Assembly (NCBI RefSeq): GCF_029837695.1
Contig: NZ_JAOEEA010000013.1
Span: 1-64,000, forward strand
Length of the DNA: 64,000 nucleotides
Direction: 5' to 3'
DNA from: Pseudomonas sp. GD04019
Lineage (GTDB): Bacteria; Pseudomonadota; Gammaproteobacteria; Pseudomonadales; Pseudomonadaceae
Of the stretch, positions 58,958 to 64,000 are shown one piece after another. Made by a program: the position numbers and the translations under genes. The notes beneath the pieces were generated by a model that was not told the DNA's origin, made no database searches, and saw only the letters and a list, made by a program, of their open reading frames with translations. Each line of letters starts with the position of its first letter. Positions within the stretch are counted from its first letter, which is position 1.

Positions 58958-59995
58958 ATGCTGCGTATTGCCCTGAACGGATACGGGCGCATCGGTCGCG
59001 CCCTGCTGCGCGCCTTGTTCGAACGCGGGCTGGAAAGCCAGCTGCACGTCGAGGCGATCAACGAGACCGGCGATTTCACCACCCTCGCCCACCTGACCCG
59101 TTTCGACTCCACCTTTGGCCGCTTTCTCGGCCAGGTGGATATCCATGAAGACGTGATGCAGGTGCGCGGCCAGTCGATCCGCCTGATCAGCCACAAGGAC
59201 TTCATCCAGCTGCCGTGGAAGCAGCTGGCGGTGGACGTGGTGGTGGACTGCACCGGCAAGGCCAAGAAGCGCATCCTCGCCGAGCAGCACCTGACCGCCG
59301 GGGCGCCACGCGTGCTGCTCTCGCACCCGCTGGAGACGGCCGACCTGACCGTGGTCTACGGCGTCAACCATCACCTGCTGGGCAACCAGCAGATCGTCTC
59401 CAACGCCTCCTGCACCACCAACTGCCTGGCGCCGCTGGCCCAGGTGCTGCACACCGCGGTGGGCATCAAGCAGGGGCTGATGACCACGGTGCACGCCTAC
59501 ACCAACGACCAGAACCTGCTCGACAAGACCCACAACGACCTCTATCGCGCCCGTGCCGCCGCGCTGTCGATGATTCCCACCGCCACCGGCGCGGCGAAGA
59601 CCATCGGCCTGGTCATTCCGGAGCTGGAAGGCCGCCTGGACGGCATGGCGGTGCGAGTGCCGACCGCCAACGTATCGTTGCTCGACCTGACCTTCACCAG
59701 CGAACACCCGACCAGCCGCGAGGCGATCAACGACATCCTGCAGAAGGCTGCGCGTCAGCTACCGCTCGGCGTGATGGAGTGCAACGACCTGCCGCTGGTG
59801 TCCGCCGACTTCAACGGCTACCCGGTGTCCTGCGTGGTCGACCTCAACCACACCCGGGTGCAGGGCGGCAACCTGGTCAAGGTGCTGGCCTGGTACGACA
59901 ACGAGTGGGCCTTCGCCAACCGCATGCTGGATGTGCTGCAGACCTGGCTCAAGCCACTGGAGCCGAATCGTACCGTGCCGGTGCAGCCTGGCTAG
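58958..59995 (+). CDS. Glyceraldehyde-3-phosphate dehydrogenase family protein
   Basis: A 345-residue phosphorylating aldehyde dehydrogenase. The NAD-binding ALNGYGRIGRALLRAL is at 5-20 and the active-site SNASCTTNCLAPL near 155. Asp and Pro segments MTTVHAYTNDQNLLD, RAAALSMIPTATGAAKTIGL, and WYDNEWAFANRMLD are those of GAPDH. INETGD near 35 suggests NAD preference. It could be a second GAPDH or an erythrose-4-phosphate dehydrogenase; the HAYTNDQ and PTATGAA motifs look more like GAPDH. Its stop overlaps the GNAT gene stop by four bases. Confidence 0.9.
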   Translation: MLRIALNGYGRIGRALLRALFERGLESQLHVEAINETGDFTTLAHLTRFDSTFGRFLGQVDIHEDVMQVRGQSIRLISHKDFIQLPWKQLAVDVVVDCTGKAKKRILAEQHLTAGAPRVLLSHPLETADLTVVYGVNHHLLGNQQIVSNASCTTNCLAPLAQVLHTAVGIKQGLMTTVHAYTNDQNLLDKTHNDLYRARAAALSMIPTATGAAKTIGLVIPELEGRLDGMAVRVPTANVSLLDLTFTSEHPTSREAINDILQKAARQLPLGVMECNDLPLVSADFNGYPVSCVVDLNHTRVQGGNLVKVLAWYDNEWAFANRMLDVLQTWLKPLEPNRTVPVQPG

Positions 59996-60507
59996 CTGAC
60001 CCGCAGGTAGCACAGCGTGGTGCGGCGTGAACCGGCGCCGCGCCGCTGTGGGTCGGGAAAGGTTTCCACCTCGACGAAGCCGGCCTTGCGCATCATCCCC
60101 GCCGAGCCGGCGTTCTCCTCGTGACGTTCGATGTAGATGTCGCGAATGCCCCGGGCACTCAAACGCTCTATCGCCTCGCCGAGCAGGCGACTGCCCAGGC
60201 CGCGCCCGGCCAGCTCGCGGTGCACCACAGCCTCGCCGATATAGCCCTGGGGCAGATCGCGACGCTCGGCCGGCTGATAGCGCTCGAAGTTGCTGCTGGC
60301 CAGGAAGGTAACGAAGCCGGCCAGCGCACCACCTGTCTGCTCCGCCAGCACGGCCTGTACCGAGCCCTCGGCGATGCCCTGCAGGTGCGCCAGCACGGCG
60401 TCCTGCGGCAGGTAGTTCCAGGGATTGGGGCCGTGTTCGAAGATGAACACGGCCATGGCCGGGATGTCCTCGGGCCGCGCCGGGCGACTGGTGAAGGTCT
60501 CGCTCAC
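59992..60507 (-). CDS. GNAT-family N-acetyltransferase
   Basis: A 171-residue GNAT acetyltransferase. The start is GTG at 60507, which overlaps the stop of the desulfhydrase gene as GTGA, typical of translational coupling. The acetyl-CoA-binding P-loop reads VVHRELAGRGLGSRLLGEAIERL (RGLGSR), and the family C-terminal segment MMRKAGFVEVETF follows. The substrate is unknown; coupling to a cysteine-degrading enzyme suggests a small sulfur or amino compound. Confidence 0.9.
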   Translation of the reverse strand: MSETFTSRPARPEDIPAMAVFIFEHGPNPWNYLPQDAVLAHLQGIAEGSVQAVLAEQTGGALAGFVTFLASSNFERYQPAERRDLPQGYIGEAVVHRELAGRGLGSRLLGEAIERLSARGIRDIYIERHEENAGSAGMMRKAGFVEVETFPDPQRRGAGSRRTTLCYLRVS

Positions 60508-61595
60508 AGTCCGCTCCGAGGGAAATCCGGCAGCGCCGCGCCGCGCTCGACGCAGGCCGCCACCGCCTCGACCAGCGGCGTCAGGTCGTAGCCCTGCTGC
60601 GCCAGCCAGGTGTCGCAGTAGTAGCTGGTGGCGTAGCGCTCGCCGCCGTCGCAGAGGATGGTCACCACCGAGCCGCTCTGGCCGGCCTCGACCATCTGCC
60701 GCGCCGCCAGCAGCGCGCCGATCAGGTTGGTGCCGCTGGACGCGCCGACGCGCCGGCCGAGGCGCCGTGCCAGGTAATGCATGGCGGCCAGCGACAGCGC
60801 ATCCGGCACCTTGCACATGGCATCCAGCACCTGGGGCATGAACGACGGCTCGACCCGTGGCCGGCCGATGCCCTCGATGCGCGATCCGCAGTCCAGGGTC
60901 AGGCTGCGGTCGCCGCTGACGTAGCTGTCGAAGAACACCGAGCGCTCGGCGTCGGCGCACAGCACGCGAGTGGCGTACTGGCGGTAGCGCACGTAGCGGC
61001 CCAGGGTGGCCAGGGTGCCGCCGGTGCCGGGGCTGGACACCAGCCAGGCCGGCTCGGGGAAACGCTCATGGCGCATCTGCTGGAAGATCGACTCGGCAAT
61101 ATTGTTGTTCGCCCGCCAGTCGGTGGCGCGCTCGGCGTAGGTGAACTGGTCCATGAAGTGGCCACCGGTCTCGCCAGCCAAACGCACGGACTCGGCGTGG
61201 ATGAGCGTGGGATCGTCGACCAGGTGCGCCTGGCCGCCGTAGAAGGCGATCTGCGCCAGCTTCTCCTTGGCCGTGCTGGCGGGCACCACCGCGATAAAGG
61301 GCAACCCCAGCAGCCGAGCGAAATAGGCCTCGGAGATGGCGGTGGAGCCGCTGGAAGCCTCGATCACCGGCGCGCCGGGCTTGAGCCAGCCATTGCACAG
61401 CGCGTAGAGGAACAGCGAGCGGGCCAGGCGGTGCTTGAGACTGCCGGTGGGGTGGCTGGATTCGTCCTTGAAGTACAGCTCGACACCCGGCAGACCCGGC
61501 AGCGCCAGGGGAATCAGGTGGGTATCGGCGCTGCGCTGGAAGTCCGCCTCGATGATGCGCACCGCCTCGCGGGTCCACTGGCGTGTATCGGTCAT
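60504..61595 (-). CDS. PLP-dependent cysteine desulfhydrase, Cds1-like
   Basis: A 363-residue fold-type II PLP enzyme. The PLP lysine is in TGSLKHRLARSLFLYALCNGW near residue 51, followed by IEASSGSTAISEAYFA, the substrate loop SSPGTGGTLATLGRY near 185, and EGIGRPRVEPSF near 236. These features closely resemble Mycobacterium Cds1, which splits L-cysteine into pyruvate, ammonia and hydrogen sulfide (comparison from memory). Cysteine synthase activity is the alternative. It lies 10 bases after an EamA-type transporter gene and overlaps the GNAT gene. Confidence 0.88.
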   Translation of the reverse strand: MTDTRQWTREAVRIIEADFQRSADTHLIPLALPGLPGVELYFKDESSHPTGSLKHRLARSLFLYALCNGWLKPGAPVIEASSGSTAISEAYFARLLGLPFIAVVPASTAKEKLAQIAFYGGQAHLVDDPTLIHAESVRLAGETGGHFMDQFTYAERATDWRANNNIAESIFQQMRHERFPEPAWLVSSPGTGGTLATLGRYVRYRQYATRVLCADAERSVFFDSYVSGDRSLTLDCGSRIEGIGRPRVEPSFMPQVLDAMCKVPDALSLAAMHYLARRLGRRVGASSGTNLIGALLAARQMVEAGQSGSVVTILCDGGERYATSYYCDTWLAQQGYDLTPLVEAVAACVERGAALPDFPRSGL

Positions 61596-61605
61596 GCTTG
61601 TGTCC

Positions 61606-62517
61606 TCAATCGAGAATGCCGGCAGGTGCCGGCGCGGCGCTGCGCCACTGGCTCAACGCCACGCCGACGAACACCAGGGCCGCGGCGGCGTATTGCGCGG
61701 GCGTCAGGCTCTCGCCCAGCAGCAGCGCGGCGAAGATCAGGGTGAACACCGGCAGCAGGTTGGTGAAGCCCGACGCCTGGCTGGCCGGCAGGCGGCTGAC
61801 GCCGAAGTTGTACAGGCCGTAGGCACCGACCGTGACCACCACGCCAAGGTAGACCACCGAACCGACGCCCAGCAGGCTGAACTGGCTCGGCAACGGCTCG
61901 GTGACCAGTGCCAGCGGCAGGAAGAACAGCGAACCGATGAAGGCCTGCATGGCCGTGAGGATGAACGGCGAGTAGCGCTCGGAAAGGAATTTCAGCAGCA
62001 GCGTGTAGCAAGTGGCGCAGAGCATGGCGACGAATTCGTAGAAGTTGCCCAGCAGCGGCGCCGGCGCATGGGAGTCCGCCTCGCTGGCCAGGCTCAGCCA
62101 GATCGCCCCGACCACCGCCAGGAGGAAGCCGGCCCAGGTGCTTCTGGCCACGCGCTCATGCAGAAAGAGGAACGCGCCCATGGCCACCAGCAGTGGCAGC
62201 AGCGCGGTGATCATGCCGGCCTGGGTGGCGCTGGTGTGCTGCAAGGCCAGGGCCTCGAAGATGAAATACAGGCAGGGCTCGCAGGCCGCCAGGGCCAGCA
62301 GGTAGCGCCAGTCACCAGGCCGGTAGTCGAGGCGCCCACGCCAGCGCCAGGCCAGCAGGAACACCAGGCTGCCCAGGGCCATGCGACCGAAGATCACCCA
62401 CATCGGCGGCAGCTCGGCGAAGGCGAATTTGAGGGCGATGAAGGAACTGCCCCACAGGGCCATGGCCAGCACCAGGCACGCCATCGCGAACAACCGTCCC
62501 TGCCGGGCCATCACCAC
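61606..62517 (-). CDS. EamA-family (DMT) transporter next to the cysteine desulfhydrase
   Basis: A 303-residue transporter with ten hydrophobic segments in two EamA repeats. Landmarks are MALWGSSFIALKFAFAELPP near 18-37 and ARSTWAGFLLAVVGAIWLSL, then in the second repeat SRLPASQASGFTNLLPVFTLIFAALLLGESL. E. coli EamA exports cysteine-pathway metabolites; that, plus the adjacent desulfhydrase gene only 10 bases downstream, suggests this one exports cysteine or a related compound. It is first in the EamA-Cds1-GNAT operon. Confidence 0.9.
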   Translation of the reverse strand: MVMARQGRLFAMACLVLAMALWGSSFIALKFAFAELPPMWVIFGRMALGSLVFLLAWRWRGRLDYRPGDWRYLLALAACEPCLYFIFEALALQHTSATQAGMITALLPLLVAMGAFLFLHERVARSTWAGFLLAVVGAIWLSLASEADSHAPAPLLGNFYEFVAMLCATCYTLLLKFLSERYSPFILTAMQAFIGSLFFLPLALVTEPLPSQFSLLGVGSVVYLGVVVTVGAYGLYNFGVSRLPASQASGFTNLLPVFTLIFAALLLGESLTPAQYAAAALVFVGVALSQWRSAAPAPAGILD

Positions 62518-62605
62518 TACCTCTGGATCAAAAACTCAGTGTAGGTGGCGAGCCCTGACACGGACAGGCACAGCGACAGAGCAAAACTGTGTGGACACAG
62601 CTCGC

Positions 62606-63133
62606 TCAGGGATCGAGTTTAGGGGACTGGAGACTCTCAGCCATACCGAATAGCCGACTGTATAAGCCTTCGATATTCTCGAACTTTTCGAACAGTCCCT
62701 TATTCAACACGCGAATATTTGGCCTTTCGGCTTTGACGCCTTCTGCATTGCCTTTGGTGTGTCTGGCAACCCTGAGAGTTTCCAAACAAGGTAATGGTTG
62801 GCCTGGCCCAGCACCGAAAAACAAGAAAGGGCCTAGCTCCAGAGTGTCCTTATTGAAATAAACCAGAACCACGCATCCCGATGGCTTTCCGGCTAGCGCG
62901 ATATGGATTTTTTGTTGCGCAGTCGTTGAGCCGACAAACGATGCCTTGAGTTGGATATGCCTGATATAGCCATTGGCTTCAGCTATGAGGTCGTAGCCTG
63001 AGCGGTCTACTTCTGGCTTGGAAATTTCAAGACTGCAATCCTTGAGCTTCCAAGAGCATTTCAACAACTCCCCAATCAGCAGGTGTTCAATCAGTTTTTC
63101 GCGATACGAAGAGTGAAGAGAATGCTCTTCCAT
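62606..63133 (-). CDS. Hypothetical protein with a possible PD-(D/E)XK nuclease core, atypical base composition
   Basis: A 175-residue protein of unknown function. Base composition is visibly less GC-rich than all neighbours, which suggests recent acquisition. Around residues 40-65 it reads EVDRSGYDLIAEANGYIRHIQLKAS: a GYDL with Asp followed about 14 residues later by QLKAS is the pattern of the D...(E/Q)XK core of restriction-type nucleases (and of DUF4365-like proteins). The N-terminal helix (EKLIEHLLIGELLKCSW) supplies the usual leading Glu. Alternatively it is a non-catalytic relative. It is flanked by a REP-like sequence at 63187 and sits between an operon and the antiporter genes. Confidence 0.6.
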   Translation of the reverse strand: MEEHSLHSSYREKLIEHLLIGELLKCSWKLKDCSLEISKPEVDRSGYDLIAEANGYIRHIQLKASFVGSTTAQQKIHIALAGKPSGCVVLVYFNKDTLELGPFLFFGAGPGQPLPCLETLRVARHTKGNAEGVKAERPNIRVLNKGLFEKFENIEGLYSRLFGMAESLQSPKLDP

Positions 63134-63186
63134 ATTGAGTTACCTAAATGCAGTGCAAGAACCAGGGTCTAGCTCCGAGTTGCTAG

Positions 63187-63214
63187 AGCATCGCGGCCAA
63201 AGCCGCTCCCACAG
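63187..63214. repeat. REP-like short hairpin
   Basis: AGCATCGCGGCCAAAGCCGCTCCCACAG, with the arms GCGGC/GCCGC, is of a type common between genes in pseudomonads (from memory). It lies between the low-GC gene and the antiporter operon. Confidence 0.55.
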
Positions 63215-63218
63215 AAAG

Positions 63219-63551
63219 CTACTGCTCCCAGGGCTTGCCGCGGGTCTTCGGCTCCAGCGGCAGCTGCTGCAGCACCGCCGCCTTGGCCAGCATGTAGGCG
63301 CTGACCGGGGCGCTGATGAACAGGAACAGGCTGATCAGCAGCTCGTGGGAGCTCAGGGTCTGCTCGCCGGCGCTGAAGAAGATCAGCGAGGCCACCACCA
63401 CGCCGCCGACCCCGAGGGTGGTGGCCTTGGTCGGGCCGTGCAGGCGGGTGAAGAAGTCCGGCAGGCGATACAGGCCGATGGCGCCGATCAGGACGAAGCC
63501 GCTGCCCAGCAGGAGCAGCGCGCAGATGAGGATTTCCAGCCACAGGCTCAT
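63219..63551 (-). CDS. mrpG: Multisubunit cation/proton antiporter subunit G (MrpG/PhaG)
   Basis: A 110-residue membrane subunit with three hydrophobic segments. Landmarks are ILICALLLLGSGFVLIGAIGLYRLPDFFTRLHGPTKATTLG, the MnhG/MrpG signature at about 7-45, then LLISLFLFISAPVSAYMLAKAA. It belongs to the Mrp/Mnh/Pha type Na+ or K+/H+ antiporter that couples proton uptake to cation export. The start at 63551 overlaps the F subunit stop by four bases. The last gene of the operon. Confidence 0.93.
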   Translation of the reverse strand: MSLWLEILICALLLLGSGFVLIGAIGLYRLPDFFTRLHGPTKATTLGVGGVVVASLIFFSAGEQTLSSHELLISLFLFISAPVSAYMLAKAAVLQQLPLEPKTRGKPWEQ

Positions 63552-63817
63552 TCGATGATGTCTCCGCGCAGCATGTACTTGGCCACCGCCACGGTGCTGA
63601 CGAAGCCGAGCACGGCGATCAGCAGGGCGATCTCGAAGAACAGCTCGGTGCCCTTCCAGATGCCGTAGAGGATGATCAGGGCAATGGCGTTGATGTACAG
63701 GGTGTCCAGCGCCAGCACCCGGTCCGGCAGGCTGGGCCCCTTGATCAGCCGCGCGGCGGCCAGCAGCAGGGCCGCGGCGAGCATGGCCAGGCACACAGGG
63801 ATCACGTAGCCGAGCAT
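63548..63817 (-). CDS. mrpF: Multisubunit cation/proton antiporter subunit F (MrpF/PhaF)
   Basis: An 89-residue subunit with three membrane segments. KGPSLPDRVLALDTLYINAIALI (26-48) and ELFFEIALLIAVLGFVSTVAVAKY are the family signature. It overlaps the E subunit by 16 bases and the G subunit by four, so the three are translated together. Confidence 0.94.
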   Translation of the reverse strand: MLGYVIPVCLAMLAAALLLAAARLIKGPSLPDRVLALDTLYINAIALIILYGIWKGTELFFEIALLIAVLGFVSTVAVAKYMLRGDIIE

Positions 63818-64000
63818 GGGAATATCTCCTTCAGCGGCGCCTCGTAGCGCTGCTTGATCTCGTCGATCATCGCCTGCGCATCCGGCACGTCCAGGCCATG
63901 CACCAGCAGGTTGCGGCGATCCAGGCTGAGGTCGGCGGCCAGCGAGCCGGGGGTCAGCGACACCACGCTGACCAGCACGCTGATGGCCAGCTCGTTGTCC
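63802..64000 (-). CDS. mrpE: Multisubunit cation/proton antiporter subunit E (MrpE/PhaE), C-terminal part
   Basis: The right edge cuts this gene. The visible 65 residues read NELAISVLVSVVSLTPGSLAADLSLD followed by LLVHGLDVPDAQAMIDEIKQRYE and a short tail ending in CSAT, typical of the MnhE/MrpE C-terminus: the LTPGSL motif and HGLDVPD are conserved. The rest of the antiporter operon (A to D) should lie beyond the edge. Confidence 0.92.
   Translation of the reverse strand, partial: DNELAISVLVSVVSLTPGSLAADLSLDRRNLLVHGLDVPDAQAMIDEIKQRYEAPLKEIFPCSAT

Overview
The window is a GC-rich chromosomal segment of a Pseudomonas. The gene order from the type II secretion genes through metZ, purF, cvpA, the SPOR protein, folC, accD, trpF, truA, fimV, a Usg-1-like gene, asd, leuB, leuD, leuC, ibpA, eda, gltX with tRNA-Glu/tRNA-Ala genes, an emrAB-like pump and uvrB follows the block I know from P. 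aeruginosa (roughly PA3103-PA3139). Departures from that block suggest another lineage, possibly near P. alcaligenes or P. mendocina; this placement is inference from gene order, not from a search.

Region 1 (1-9.4 kb) is a type II secretion (Xcp/Gsp) locus. The start of the GspE/XcpR ATPase gene runs off the left edge on the minus strand, and gspC/xcpP and gspD/xcpQ run on the plus strand. Between the two divergent arms lie two extra minus-strand genes: a 913-residue haem dioxygenase/peroxidase of the alpha-dioxygenase (cyclooxygenase-like) family, and a MalT-type LuxR regulator. The dioxygenase has a C-terminal extension that looks to me like a catalase-superfamily domain, which would make a bifunctional oxylipin enzyme. 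This is the most interesting item in the window.

Region 2 (9.4-25.8 kb) is conserved minus-strand metabolism: metZ, purF, cvpA, dedD-like, folC and accD (tightly packed), trpF, truA, fimV, a catalytically altered asd paralogue, asd, and leuB-leuD-leuC, with a divergent LysR regulator upstream of leuC.

Region 3 (25.9-42.4 kb) holds a four-PAS GGDEF-EAL protein, a hairpin-rich repeat, heat-shock ibpA with a sigma-32-type promoter and a ROSE-like RNA thermometer, a broken short-chain dehydrogenase gene, dusC, a hotdog thioesterase, eda, an alpha/beta hydrolase, a TetR regulator, two tandem copies of a tRNA-Ala/tRNA-Glu unit behind gltX, a LysR gene divergent from an EmrA/EmrB pump, and an EamA transporter.

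Region 4 (42.4-53.6 kb) carries uvrB, an aromatic/aspartate aminotransferase, tRNA-Asn, two small Pseudomonas-type domain-of-unknown-function genes, the complete branched-chain amino acid ABC transporter braCDEFG, and the Na+/serine-threonine symporter sstT.

Region 5 (53.6-64 kb) is more accessory: a four-gene set of little-studied small proteins, a DUF488/DUF5629-like/YceH set, a MASE2 diguanylate cyclase, a lipoprotein, a GAPDH-family gene, a compact EamA/Cds1-like cysteine desulfhydrase/GNAT operon, a lower-GC gene with a possible PD-(D/E)XK nuclease core, and the E (partial), F and G subunits of a multisubunit Mrp/Pha cation/proton antiporter at the right edge. I saw no insertion sequence, prophage or CRISPR array.
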